Positions 22,553 through 32,573 are shown, numbered from the stretch's first letter. The stretch is 64,000 bases of DNA from Batillaria attramentaria (GCA_018292915.2 JACVVK020000018.1:1404001-1468000), one strand, 5' to 3'. Notes: generated from the letters alone by a model not told the origin. Program-made: numbers and translations.

Positions 22553-24331
22553 ATGTCTGCAGACGGTGATGACATTGATAAATTCATTGCCCAAGGTGAG
22601 AGGTTAGGTCTCGAAGGAGATAAGCTTCTTGAGTATGTCAACCAATGTGTTGAAAGGGCAGAGAGGGCACTAAAGAGACAGGAAGAGAAGGAATTCTTAG
22701 AAAGAGAAAGAGAGGAAAAGCGATTGAAAGAAGAACGAGAGGAAAAGAGGCTAGCCATGGAAAGAGACGAGAGGTTGAGAATGAAAGAGATGGAAGTGGA
22801 GTTAGAGAAGGTAAAAGCTGGCAAGAACGTTACAGACGATGTTAACTCTGGGTCTAGATCAGCTGCGGTTACTGCGCGTAACTACCCCAAACTCCCCATC
22901 TTTAAAGAATCCGTTGATTCCATGGATTCGTTTCTTTGTAGATTTGAAGCCCACGCTACAGCTTTGAATTGGCCAGTCAAAGATTGGGCAATGCTGTTAA
23001 GTGCAGGACTAGATGGCCAAGCACTTAGCCTGTTCCACTCATTGAACTCAAAAGGTTCGCTCGATTATGAGATTCTCAAAGAAGCGCTCCTGAATAAGTT
23101 TCAGTGTGATGCCGAGGGTTTCAGATTGAAACTTAGGGGGATTAGACCTCTACCTGATGAATCTTTCAAATCGTTTGAAACACGACTCAAACATCTTTTT
23201 GATCGCTGGATAGAACTGAGTAAGATCGAAAAAACGTTCGATGGGTTGAGCGAGTTACTGCTCATGGAACAGTTCAATTCTAGTGTTTCCAAAGATCTGT
23301 CTGTCTTCCTCCAAGAAAGAACCCCCACTACGCTTAAAGCAATGACTGATTTCGCGGAAGCCTTCCGTAGAGCTCATCCCACGAAAAACCTTGCTCGTCG
23401 GTCAGCCGAAGCCGCGTCCGCAGCGGCCTTTCAGTTCACGAAGGTTCAGAAACAAAATACCTTCAAGGGGGGAGACAAAAACAAAACGGTGAAGGCACCA
23501 GAGCCAAGTGCTGTCGCGCCAGACTCTGAACCTAGACAGGGACAGCAGCAGCAACAGCCGAAGTCGAAACGCAAATCAAAGCAGTCGGATGCTAAAGTCC
23601 AATGCTACAAGTGCAAAGGTTTCGGCCACATTTCGACAGTGTGTCCCACCGTAGAGCAGATCGAAAACCCCAAACAAGCGTTCTTTTGCACGCCACAGCC
23701 GCCTGATGCTGTGACAGCCGTAGCCGCAGACTACAAAGACGGAACACTTCGTTACACGCGCGGAAAGGTAAACGGTATTCCGGTCACGGTTGTGAACGAT
23801 TCAGGTGCAGTGACGGCAGGTGTACGAAAGTCTCTAGTCAGACCCGATCAGTACACGGGACAACAGAAAACAACGCTGTCGTTTGGTGGAAACAGGGAAA
23901 CTTTTCCTTTGGCAATCGTTCATGTAGAAACAGATCGTTATTCAGGGAATGTTTGTTGTTGTGTGATTGATAAACCTGTAATTGACTTGTTGCTAGGCAA
24001 CCTTGAAGCGGTCAAGCCTGTACCGGGTTTATTCGGAAAAGTAGAGTCAGTTAGTCAGGTAGGTGAAAGTCACTCAGTCAGTGATGATCCTGACGCCGTT
24101 GGGTCTGAAGCTACTGATCCCAAACTAGCTTGCGCAACAACTAGGGCCCAGGCTAGAGGTGAGAGAAAAACAACAAAGTCCTTGGATATCCCGGAACCCC
24201 AGATCTCAGTCAGTAGGGATCAGTTGATCAAAATGCAGAAAGAGGATTTTAAACTCCAAGCATTGTTTCAATTGGCTGAAACAGGAGAAGTGAAGAAGTG
24301 CGGGAAACAAACTAATCAGTTTACAGTTTAG
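22553..24331 (+). CDS. gag: Gag-protease polyprotein of the Ty3-type element
   Basis: 592 aa. An N-terminal charged Glu/Arg/Lys-rich coiled coil spans residues about 35-90. A capsid region at about 180-280 (LKHLFDRWIELSKIEKTFDG, LLMEQFNSS) strongly resembles the SCAN domain of vertebrate zinc-finger proteins, which is thought to derive from Gmr1-family capsid. A CX2CX4HX4C zinc knuckle lies at about 353-366 (CYKCKGFGHISTVC), and a retropepsin-like region around residue 416 carries NDSGA in place of the usual D-T/S-G-A. The ORF ends at a UAG (24329-24331). The pol frame is the same reading frame, which raises stop readthrough or a nonsense mutation as possibilities. Confidence 0.88.
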   Translation: MSADGDDIDKFIAQGERLGLEGDKLLEYVNQCVERAERALKRQEEKEFLEREREEKRLKEEREEKRLAMERDERLRMKEMEVELEKVKAGKNVTDDVNSGSRSAAVTARNYPKLPIFKESVDSMDSFLCRFEAHATALNWPVKDWAMLLSAGLDGQALSLFHSLNSKGSLDYEILKEALLNKFQCDAEGFRLKLRGIRPLPDESFKSFETRLKHLFDRWIELSKIEKTFDGLSELLLMEQFNSSVSKDLSVFLQERTPTTLKAMTDFAEAFRRAHPTKNLARRSAEAASAAAFQFTKVQKQNTFKGGDKNKTVKAPEPSAVAPDSEPRQGQQQQQPKSKRKSKQSDAKVQCYKCKGFGHISTVCPTVEQIENPKQAFFCTPQPPDAVTAVAADYKDGTLRYTRGKVNGIPVTVVNDSGAVTAGVRKSLVRPDQYTGQQKTTLSFGGNRETFPLAIVHVETDRYSGNVCCCVIDKPVIDLLLGNLEAVKPVPGLFGKVESVSQVGESHSVSDDPDAVGSEATDPKLACATTRAQARGERKTTKSLDIPEPQISVSRDQLIKMQKEDFKLQALFQLAETGEVKKCGKQTNQFTV

Positions 24332-27079
24332 AATGGTATACTGTTCCGCACTCACGTAACTCCCAGAGACTCTACGAAACAAATAGTGGTGCCAAGTCCG
24401 CTGACAGAGTCCGTTCTCTTTGCTGCTCATGATACTCTCATTTCAGGTCATTGTAGCAAAAGGCGTACCACAGATCGTGTGTTGAGCCGATTCTTCTGGC
24501 CAGGCATGACTCGTGACATTAGGGTGTATTGTGCATCCTGTGACATATGTCAGAAGACCCAAGCCAAAGGTCGAGTGAAGGACATTCCTCTGGACTTTAT
24601 GCCCAGAATAGACATTCCCTTCAAGAGAGTGGCAGTGGATCTGGTTGGTCCCATACATCCTCCATCCGAGGAGAAGCACACCCACATCCTCACCGTCATC
24701 GACGTCGCCACACGGTTTCCCGAGGCCATTCCCCTGAAGAAGACAGATTCGGCAACGGTCGCTGAAGCTCTCCTTGCGGTGTTCTCAAGAATGGGTCTTC
24801 CAGAAGAGATCCAGACGGACAACGGTTCCACGTTCACGTCGGAGATGATGGCCGAGTTCAGGAGGCTGCTCTCCATTAAGAGCGTCCTGTCTTCACCCTA
24901 CCATGCACAGTCCAATGGAGTGGTCGAGCGTCTGCACGGAACGCTGAAACCGATCTTGAAGAAGCTCATCACCAGTCAACCTCGCCAGTGGCACAGGTAT
25001 CTTCCAGCAGCGCTGTTCTCCATCCGAGAGCTCCCTAACGCTAGCACGGGTTACTCACCTTTCCAGTTGCTGTTTGGTCGACAACCAAGAGGACCAGTGG
25101 ACTTGTTGGCGAACGCGTGGACAGGAGGAACTGACGCTGGAGAAGCCAAGACCACGTTCGAGTATGTGGTGGACCTGAAGAACATGATCTATGACACGTG
25201 CAAGCTGGCGCATGATGCTGTCGATCGGGCAAGAAAGACGCAGAAGATGTACCACGACAAGAAGTCAGCACCGCGGAAGTTCTCTGTCGGTGACAAGGTT
25301 CTTCTTCTACTGCCTACGACTGCCAACAAGCTACAGATGCAGTGGAAAGGACCCTACACAGTGAAGGAGGTCCTGAACAATGACTACAGGATCGAAATGA
25401 ATGGGTCCACAAAAGTATATCATGCCAATATGCTCAAACACTACTTCGAGCGAGAGAACAACCCAGCCAGCACAGCGACTGCACAAGAGGATCTGCAAGC
25501 ACCAGTGGCTCAGCAGGCAGACAGCATACCCCCAGAGGACACGGAACTGCACTTCGAGGACGTGCCTGCTCAAGTGGCGATACTGATGGCTGAGGACGAA
25601 GACACGACACTTTCCCTTCCAACAGTCGACACCTCACCTGACGAGGGAGACTGGAGAAGTGTTCACATCGATCCAGAGCTGGATGCAGATCAAGTGGCTG
25701 AGCTCCAAAAGGTCTTCGAAAGCTTCAAGGACATTCTGAAGGACACACCGGGTGCTTCGAAGGGATCAGTCCGTCATGAGATCAGAGTGACGACTGACAC
25801 GCCGACAAGGAGAAAACCTTACCCCTTACCCTTTGCAGCACGTGAAGACTTCATCCGAGAAGTAAAAGCGCTCCAAGACCTTGGAATCATCGAGCCATCT
25901 ACTTCTCCATACTGCTCGCCTGTTGTTCTCGTCCCCAAGAAAAACTCAACAAAGAAGAGACTCTGTTTGGATCTGAGAGCGCTGAACGAAGTCACAGTCT
26001 TCGACGCGGAACCAATCCCAGACCAGGAGGAGATCTTTACTCGCTTGGCAGGAGCCAAATTCTTTACCAAGTTTGACCTCGCCAAAGGGTATTATCAACT
26101 GTTTATTGAAGAGAAGGATCGACCCAAAACGGCGTTCCAGACACCGCTGGGACTGAGACAGTTCCGCAGGGTCCCATTCGGCCTGATTTCGGCGCCAGCG
26201 ACCTTCGCCAGAGCCATGAGAGAAGTCCTTGGTGAGACGGGCATCAACTTTTTTGATGACATCTTGGCGGCTAGTCACTCCTGGAGACAGCATGTCAGTG
26301 ACGTCAACGTCATTCTCCACAAATTGAGACAGGGAGGCTTTACTGTCAAACCAGACAAAGTTTGTGCGGGTTTCAGGAAGCTGGAATTTCTGGGCCATGT
26401 CATTGGCGAAGGCATGATCCAACCGACGCAAGACAAGATCGACAACATCTTGAAGATTGCGACTCCAGCGACCAAGAAACAAGTGAGATCGCTGCTGGGG
26501 ACAGTGGGCTACTACAAGAAGTTTATCCCATCATACTCCCAGTTGACGGCGCCGATCACTGACCTGCTGACGGGAAAACCCAAGGGTCCCATCTCCTGGA
26601 CGTCGGAGTGTGCACAGGCACTCGAGGAAATCCAGAAAACCTTGGCAACCTCACCAGTCCTCAAGCTACCGGACATCACGAAGGAGTTCACTGTCAGAAC
26701 CGATGCCAGCGCTGACGGCATTGGAGGAGTGTTACTCCAGGAGCATGATGGACTCTTACACCCAGTGGCTTACGCCAGTAAGAAGTTGTTGGACCGTGAG
26801 AAGAGGTACAGCACAATTGAGAGAGAATGTCTCGCCATTGTCTGGACACTCTCCAAGTTCCAGAGATACTTGTGGGGAAAAGCGTTTCACCTGGAAACGG
26901 ACCACAGACCTTTACAGTACCTTACCTCTGCAGCTTTCAAGAACGCCAGAATCATGCGTTGGTCCTTGCTCCTCCAAGAATTCAACTTTCGAGTGAAAGC
27001 ATTGCCAGGAGAGGACAACAACTTTGCAGACATCATGTCACGCTGTGGACAAGATCAGACAGTTCCCACGTCGTTGTAG
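24332..27079 (+). CDS. pol: Pol polyprotein: integrase, reverse transcriptase, RNase H
   Basis: The open frame starts directly after the gag stop; the first ATG is at 24386 (897 aa from there), but integrase-like sequence begins before that ATG. Domains counted from it: HHCC zinc finger at about 14-60, integrase core with the catalytic residues in VDLVGP, QTDNGSTF and VVERLHGT, a GPY-type C-terminal module (WKGPYTVKEV) at about 320, reverse transcriptase at about 460-690 with active site FFDDIL near 622, then RNase H (TDASADGIGG near 772) to the end. The domain order places integrase first. All catalytic motifs are intact. No frameshift is seen within the frame. Confidence 0.9.
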   Translation, partial: NGILFRTHVTPRDSTKQIVVPSPLTESVLFAAHDTLISGHCSKRRTTDRVLSRFFWPGMTRDIRVYCASCDICQKTQAKGRVKDIPLDFMPRIDIPFKRVAVDLVGPIHPPSEEKHTHILTVIDVATRFPEAIPLKKTDSATVAEALLAVFSRMGLPEEIQTDNGSTFTSEMMAEFRRLLSIKSVLSSPYHAQSNGVVERLHGTLKPILKKLITSQPRQWHRYLPAALFSIRELPNASTGYSPFQLLFGRQPRGPVDLLANAWTGGTDAGEAKTTFEYVVDLKNMIYDTCKLAHDAVDRARKTQKMYHDKKSAPRKFSVGDKVLLLLPTTANKLQMQWKGPYTVKEVLNNDYRIEMNGSTKVYHANMLKHYFERENNPASTATAQEDLQAPVAQQADSIPPEDTELHFEDVPAQVAILMAEDEDTTLSLPTVDTSPDEGDWRSVHIDPELDADQVAELQKVFESFKDILKDTPGASKGSVRHEIRVTTDTPTRRKPYPLPFAAREDFIREVKALQDLGIIEPSTSPYCSPVVLVPKKNSTKKRLCLDLRALNEVTVFDAEPIPDQEEIFTRLAGAKFFTKFDLAKGYYQLFIEEKDRPKTAFQTPLGLRQFRRVPFGLISAPATFARAMREVLGETGINFFDDILAASHSWRQHVSDVNVILHKLRQGGFTVKPDKVCAGFRKLEFLGHVIGEGMIQPTQDKIDNILKIATPATKKQVRSLLGTVGYYKKFIPSYSQLTAPITDLLTGKPKGPISWTSECAQALEEIQKTLATSPVLKLPDITKEFTVRTDASADGIGGVLLQEHDGLLHPVAYASKKLLDREKRYSTIERECLAIVWTLSKFQRYLWGKAFHLETDHRPLQYLTSAAFKNARIMRWSLLLQEFNFRVKALPGEDNNFADIMSRCGQDQTVPTSL

Positions 27080-27128
27080 ACACGATGCGATAGGTGAAAA
27101 AGAATTCGGTCATTCTTTTTTTTCCTAA

Positions 27129-27736
27129 AGGCCGTTCTTAACCGGGCGAACCACCAGTCTGACGAACTTGTTCGGCGAACTGTGTATTGTATACGAACAG
27201 GGCAAGCGCGCACACATACCTAGTTCCAGAGGTTCGGCCGAACTAGTTCTCTTTCTTAACCGACCGTTAATGATATGCATACGTCATCGCCCGAACAAGC
27301 GCGGACTCGGAAGTTGAGACAATCGTAAACAACCACAATGGCCGCCTTCGTAGATCGAGACGACCAGGCATTTGCGGTAGTTATCGTTTTGAGTGAACTC
27401 TTGGAAGCCAAGGAAGAGGAGAAAAGAGGAAAAGAGCGCAAAAGAGGGAAATGTGAAGTGAGTCGATAGCCGCCATGCCGTCCGCCATTTTTCTCAACTT
27501 TGTACATGCGCACAACAGCTCTCCCCGAGCAGCCAATCAGAGCGCAGGATCGCAAAAGGATCGCGAGGGTTCCCACAACACGCTATGCAGTCCTCGAACC
27601 TAGTTCGCCGATCCTTTCGAACCAGGGTTTGCGCACAAGTATTTGGTCGGTTAAGAAACAACTTGCGCGAACCTAGTTCGCCGTACTCTCCGAACCTAGT
27701 TCGCGAACCAAAAGTCTGCCCGGTTAAGAACGGCCT
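27129..27736. mobile_element. PIF/Harbinger-type MITE inserted in the Ty3-type element
   Basis: The 19-bp left end AGGCCGTTCTTAACCGGGC is repeated as a perfect inverted copy at the right end. Both ends are flanked by TAA (27126-27128 and 27737-27739), the 3-bp target type of PIF/Harbinger elements. Subterminal GAACTAGGTTCGCC-like motifs are repeated in both orientations. A 43-codon plus-strand ORF (27338-27469, starting MAAFVDRDD) has no detectable domain and may be a remnant of a transposase-gene first exon. The insertion separates pol from the polypurine tract next to the 3' LTR, so it postdates the retrotransposon. Confidence 0.9.
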
Positions 27737-27748
27737 TAAGGGGGGAGG

Positions 27749-28795
27749 TGTAAAAAAATTCTGTGAGTCATTTTTATCGAGAGCCTATGCTCTGTGTCAA
27801 ACGTAGGCCTTACTATCACGCACCTGTGACTGACAAGCCGAGTCGCTACCCGAAACAGAGGTTTCACGGGCACCCCTACTCGCGCTATGGAATTCTATTG
27901 TTGTACGCGGTGACGCGCGAACAGGTGAACTTGTATTCGGGTGAGCTCGTTCACTAGACGAACAAATTTGTATCATTTCTGAGACGACTGACGAAGCGAG
28001 AGGTCGACCGTTTATCCGACTCCAGCACTGTCGAGGGCCGTCCGATTTCAGATATCGAGGCCTGTGTTGTTGTTACAGCTATAACTGCTGTGGAGCTGTT
28101 GCTGCTGTTGTAGCTGTGTAGTCATCCCGGACCGAGAACCGAGGTAACTATAGTTAAATATCGCGATCGGAAATTATCGTATATCGAATATCGACCCGAA
28201 TAGCCAGTCAGTTGGTAGAGTAGGTTTTTAGTTCGACGTTCAAATTGCGATGTTTCAGATGACGTGCGGTATGGTGTGGGGTAGTGGGCAGTTGCGATGG
28301 GTGTCCCCTCTAAACCGTGGCCCGGTGAGCAGATACCGTCCCCTCGCCCCTGAGTCTACCTGCCTAGTCTAAGGAGGTTGTGATCTCCCAACACCGTAGT
28401 GATCGGCCAAGATCGATTCCTGGTGTTTTGTGACGTTGTGCTGTGGAGTTGCAGTAACGGATCGTCCCTCAGACTTCACCTCTCACCGAGGGGTTTGTCA
28501 TCATTTCAGTATGATCAAATGATCCATCGTCTCCATGTCAGTTTACATGTACTGTAACCGTACCATGTGTCATGTCAGCCTTGTTCATATGTGTTTACAT
28601 TGATTATTTGTCTAATGGTCTACTTGTCTCTGTTTCAATCTGATTGTGTGTTTGTCGCTGTTTCAATGTAATAAATACTGCCATGGGACTAAAGTTCGAA
28701 AGGGTTTGTTGTGGGAGTCAGACATATCATTACAATACTTTCTGACTGTCTATCTAACTTTAGCCAAACAGAAATATAAAACCCGTTTCGTTACA
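27749..28795 (+). repeat. 3' LTR of the Ty3-type element
   Basis: Direct copy of the 5' LTR, 1047 bp, with one extra G in a G run (about 28492) and about four substitutions. The purine tract AAGGGGGGAGG lies immediately before it. Confidence 0.95.
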
Positions 28796-29775
28796 CTGAC
28801 ATCGACCGAAAAACCACCAGTTTTCACGAGCGGCAGACGACAACTAGAAGGTGGCTCAAAATGAATGAATCCGACTCATAGAATGTCGAACAATCTCCAA
28901 GAAACACAATCAGACCACTTACCAAAATAGCGATACAAGAGTTATCGAGAATAAAGCTGGCAATATCACGACAGAATCTCCGACAATCGCTATGAAACTC
29001 GACTACCGTCTCCTTGAATATATACTGACGTCACGATTCTTGATATATTGTTAACTTTCTTCTCGATAAATGATAATGTCGGCGTTTTATATAATCATTA
29101 TGAACTTGGTGTTTGCATCACAGTACAAATGCCCGAAACAGATTCCCTGGATGGCTCAACTACGATGGATACGACCTTAACCTGAGAGTCATCGCGAGGA
29201 ACCGCGATCTGGTTGTACAGGCGCACGCGGAGCTCGGTCTTGCGGCCAGTTCAACAAGCCTCTACCCTTTTCGAGCCAACGACGCTGTTTTTGTGGAAAA
29301 ACACAAATCGCGCACCAGCCAATACGATTTTGGCTCCATGTTCTCTTTTGTACAGATTGGCGAAAACGGCACCACTGGTAACCGTATCAAATTTTAAGAG
29401 CACCAATTGACGAATTTCGTTTCGTTTTATATTGTTACAGTTTTTGGTTAGTTTTTGGTTTGGTTGGTTTGGGATTTGTTTGTATGCATCCCTCCCCCCC
29501 CCCCCACAAGCCACAAAAATATGAGATGTTTATAAGTTTTTTTGTTTGTTTTCTATTCTTCTCCTTTTTAAGTTGTTTCTCTATAGAGAAACAACTTTAT
29601 GAGACGGGGCAGATTTTGCTACGCGCAGCAGCAAGTTTCAGTGATACAAAACAAGACTGTGACGTTTCTCCACACAATACTTACTTTCACGCACACAGTG
29701 ACGTAACAAAATCTGCGTCATAGACACCTTACGTGCACACTATGCTGCTGCGGTTTTTTTTGGCGGGAGTTGTGA

Positions 29776-29807
<32 letters not shown>

Positions 29808-30757
29808 GACGGATGTAATGATGGCTATCTCCTAAACCACCTCGTTGGAGGCCTTTTTGCTTTGAGATAAAATGGGAATTCACCTTCTCCAGACCTACCT
29901 TTCACGATTTTTAGCCTACTGCATTTTCAGAAGAGTTATCGCCGATTTAAAAAAAAATCGGTCATGTTACGACTTTTTTTGCAAAAAATGTTCAAATGGC
30001 TTCGTTTTCTGAAATTAGGAAGATCATCCAATTATACTGCCTGTTTTCGTAGCACAGCTCTGTAGCTCTGACAGATTTTGTGTAAGAAAAATATTTCCGA
30101 GGTAGGGGTGGTTTGCATATAAGGCCAAATATCTATGAAAAGACTCCTTCAAATTACTCATCATTACGGTATTTTTGTCACTTATGCCAACTGCACATAT
30201 GACATGAACTACTGCACTATTATAGCTTTAGTATTAAGAATAGCAGAGCTTTTAGATAAACACAATTTTCACGTTTCTGCGAGAAGCGCCGGTCAAAAAA
30301 GTTCCAATTTTGCAATTTCGTAAGTACAATCCAAGGCACTTAAGTCCACGTTTCATCAGCTCTCTAGATCTTCCAGATTTTATGTCAAAATTAATTCAGT
30401 CACGGAAGTCACAAAAGCAACAAGGAAATCACAAGATATGTAGAAGTATCATCTGTCAGACGAGCAGCGTGAGGCTGACGTCAAATGTTTGGTTCACAGA
30501 CAAAATCTGCAAGTATCGTCACTGCTTCCGACATTTCATCAGCCCTCTAGATCTTCCAGATTTCATGTGAAAAATAATTCAGTCGGAGAAGTCACAAAGC
30601 CAACAGGGAAATCACAAGACATGAACAAGCATCCTCAGACGATCTCAGTGCTAGAGGCTGACGTCAAAAGTTTAGTTCACGGAATTGACGTGATCTCTCT
30701 CTCTCTGTATGACGACCTGCCTGAGGCTGACGCCAAATGTTTAGTTCACGGAACTGA

Positions 30758-30765
30758 CGTCTCTC

Positions 30766-30851
<86 letters not shown>
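30758..30851. repeat. (CT)n microsatellite
   Basis: Nearly pure CT run of about 95 bp directly upstream of a SINE head. Confidence 0.95.
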
Positions 30852-30854
<3 letters not shown>

Positions 30855-30857
30855 GGA

Positions 30858-31030
30858 GCCAGGGTGGCCGAATGGTAGAGCGTTGGACTTTCAATGCTTG
30901 AGCCGAGAGTTCGAATCCCGGCCGCTGGGGCCAAATATTTGTGCTGGCCTTTTTCTCGTTGCCCCGTCTTTGATATCACAATTATGTGGGGGAAAAGGAC
31001 GTTAAACTCCTAAACACCCACCCACCCACC
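30858..31030 (+). mobile_element. tRNA-derived SINE, best preserved copy
   Basis: A-box-like TGGCCGAATGGTAGAGCG and B-box GAGTTCGAATCCCGG in tRNA-like spacing, followed by the family body (ATATTTGTGCTGGCC, TTTGATATCACAATTATGTG, GGACGTTAAACTCC) and a CACCCA-rich tail passing into CT repeats. The tRNA-like region would give an internal RNA polymerase III promoter. Use this copy as the reference for the family. Confidence 0.85.
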
Positions 31031-31455
31031 CTCTCTCTCTCTCTCTCTGCCTCTCTCTCTCTCTCTCTCCCTTCTTCCCCCACTCGGCCCCACCGCCGGT
31101 CACGTGGCTAATCGGTCGAGGTCGTAGAGGATCTAGTGTCATTGGTAGAACTTGGAGAGGGGAGAACCGGCAACAATAACAACAAAACAGACAAAATAAA
31201 ATGAAGTTTGGAGAAACAACTTTGTAGGACGGGGCCGTTCCTCCTTGTTTCTTTTTCCCGGGCTTGGCGGTCTTTCTTCATTGGTTGTTCTTGTCTTTGC
31301 GGACAGAAGGAATATATACTGAATTATGATGGTAAATGCATCGTATGACACGTGAATACGTCCGTTTGTGTCTCAGTTACTGACCACAGTACGTCCGACA
31401 TACGTCTACGTATAACCACATGACTAGAATGTAAATCATAGGTGTTTGTATAGTT

Positions 31456-31458
<3 letters not shown>

Positions 31459-31549
<91 letters not shown>
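31459..31549. repeat. (GT)n microsatellite, about 90 bp
   Basis: Pure GT repeat about 70 bp upstream of the first exon of C1q module C. The mirror-image CA repeat at 52888-52965 lies at the same place relative to module D. Confidence 0.97.
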
Positions 31550-31550
<1 letters not shown>

Positions 31551-31619
31551 TTACGGTGATGACAGTGGTGATGGTAATGGCGACGACGACGACGGTAATG
31601 ATGGTTTCATTCCTTTCAG

Positions 31620-32573
31620 CATTTCGAGGTGATCTTGGTCATCACGATAGCCCACTATATGAAGTGGGTGAGGTGATCAAATTCGGCAAAGTACTCTTTG
31701 ACTATACTAACATGTACAACACAGAGACAGGCGTCTTTTCCATCCGTGAGACCGGGATATATGCCGTCAGCCTCAGGTAAGATCTCCATTTCACTTACAC
31801 CATTCCGACTCCCCACTCCTCTCACACTATTCCAGCTCAGTATTCCCCTCACACCATTCGTGCTCCTCATTCCTCTCTCACCACTCTATTTGCCCGTTCC
31901 TCTCACACCATTCCGGCTCCCCATTCCTCTCCCGCCACTACGGCTTTGTGGTTTGCGCGGCTTTAAGCCCTAAAAACCCACTCACTCACTCCCACCACTA
32001 CGGCTCCCCATTTCTCTGACACCACTCCGGCTCCCCATTCATCTCACACCATCCTGACGACAAATTCCTCTTTATAACACGCGGGATGTACTCTCCAGCG
32101 TAAAGTGCCCCGAGTCTAAGCAGCTTTAGGCTTCATAGTGCTCCGGGTCAATGCAGCTTGCGGCTAGAAGTGCCCGGGAGTCACACGAGCCGGGGAGTAC
32201 ATCTGGCTCGTTACCTTGGCTCCTCTTTCCTTTTACACCATTCCACTCTCTGTTTACTGTTTGTCTTTGGACTCCGTCCCTTGATTCTCTCTGTCGTAGA
32301 CCCTGCCCAGCGATCAACATCACCTTCGACTTTCGCTATAAACCAGACCTCCAGAGGAGAATAGAGGACAGCCTGAGCCTCATCCTGAAGAACAAGACCA
32401 ACCACGAGCTGCTGACCGTCGTGGCCAAGGTGGGAATTTCATCGGGGACAACTGTGGGCCTCTACTTGCTTGCAGGGGACGAGTTACGGGTCGTTGCTGG
32501 AGAATCTTGTCGGGTTCGCGACCCCGCCATCTCTATTGTTCACGTATCAGCTCGGTGCTGCAGAGCTCCATAG
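31620..32573 (+). CDS. C1q-like module C (two exons, no visible signal-peptide exon)
   Basis: Exon 31620-31776 encodes the first half of a C1q domain (starts AFRGDLGHHD, ends TGIYAVSLR) and 32300-32573 the second half (LILKNKTNHELLTVV, SSGTTVGLYLLAGDELRVV, stop TAG). Junction phases agree. It is the paralogue of module D on the other strand. No signal peptide exon is evident between the stop of gene A (29397) and here. The first exon has the same acceptor phase as the domain-2 exon of gene A, so this may be an alternative terminal domain of gene A rather than a separate gene. A 26-27-bp minisatellite lies in the intron. Confidence 0.75.
31790..32060. repeat. Minisatellite in the intron of C1q module C
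   Basis: Degenerate repeats of a 26-27-bp phrase (CCATTCCGGCTCCCCATTCC-like, with CTCTCACA) occur about ten times, interrupted at about 31937-31995 by a short segment that also occurs inverted at 38945-38990. The reverse complement of the same monomer forms the larger array in module D. Confidence 0.85.

Larger units (their letters stand above)
20548..28795 (+). mobile_element. Ty3/gypsy LTR retrotransposon with integrase before reverse transcriptase (Gmr1-type order)
   Basis: Complete element of about 8.25 kb bounded by 5-bp target-site duplications CTGAC (20543-20547 and 28796-28800). LTRs of 1046 and 1047 bp start TGT and end ACA and differ by about four substitutions and one indel, so the insertion is young. 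Between them lie a leader, a gag-protease ORF (22553-24331), a pol frame (24332-27079) and a purine-rich tract next to the 3' LTR that is now abutted by a MITE (27129-27736). No env-like ORF is seen. The pol order is integrase, reverse transcriptase, RNase H, opposite to most Ty3/gypsy elements and as known for the Gmr1 group. It lies in an intron of C1q gene A in the same orientation. Confidence 0.93.
15211..29397 (+). pseudogene. Two-domain secreted C1q-like gene A, with an in-frame stop
   Basis: Exons: 15211-15265 (signal peptide, MKTSFRATLLVASIGLIQ), 16176-16359 and 19134-19372 (the two halves of C1q domain 1), 20159-20312 and 29124-29397 (the two halves of C1q domain 2, stop at 29395). 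Splice phases agree throughout. C1q-type beta-sandwich motifs are seen in VKFDNVLANPSNLYNNADG..VNGVYYITLG and IPVEGLYLVHIG. Molluscan C1q-domain proteins are secreted lectin-like immune recognition proteins. The exon at 19134-19372 contains an in-frame TAG (19258-19260), where paralogue B has a serine codon (SQSAPF). The frame is fixed by both flanking junctions. The next-to-last intron holds an 8.2-kb Ty3 element. The gene is therefore probably inactive or truncated after half a domain, unless the stop is a sequencing error or polymorphism. Confidence 0.75.
29577..31260 (+). repeat. Composite dispersed repeat, copy 1
   Basis: It begins at the palindrome TTTCTCTATAGAGAAAC, then GGGGCAGATTTTGCTACGCG, a (GT)n run at about 29778-29808, GGACGGATGTAATGATGGC and further shared sequence up to GGAGAAACAACTTTGTAGGA near 31210. 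The same order recurs at 59777-60780, and parts recur at 42960-43001/47663-47770 (inverted), 48975-49330 and 57600-57745. Inside, a segment near 30340-30450 is duplicated in tandem about 188 bp further on. It lies between C1q gene A and module C. No coding potential is seen. Confidence 0.7.

Noticed and set aside
30858..30930. tRNA gene
   Set aside because: A and B boxes are present, but the cloverleaf is not complete and the sequence continues into a shared body found in several places; it is a SINE.
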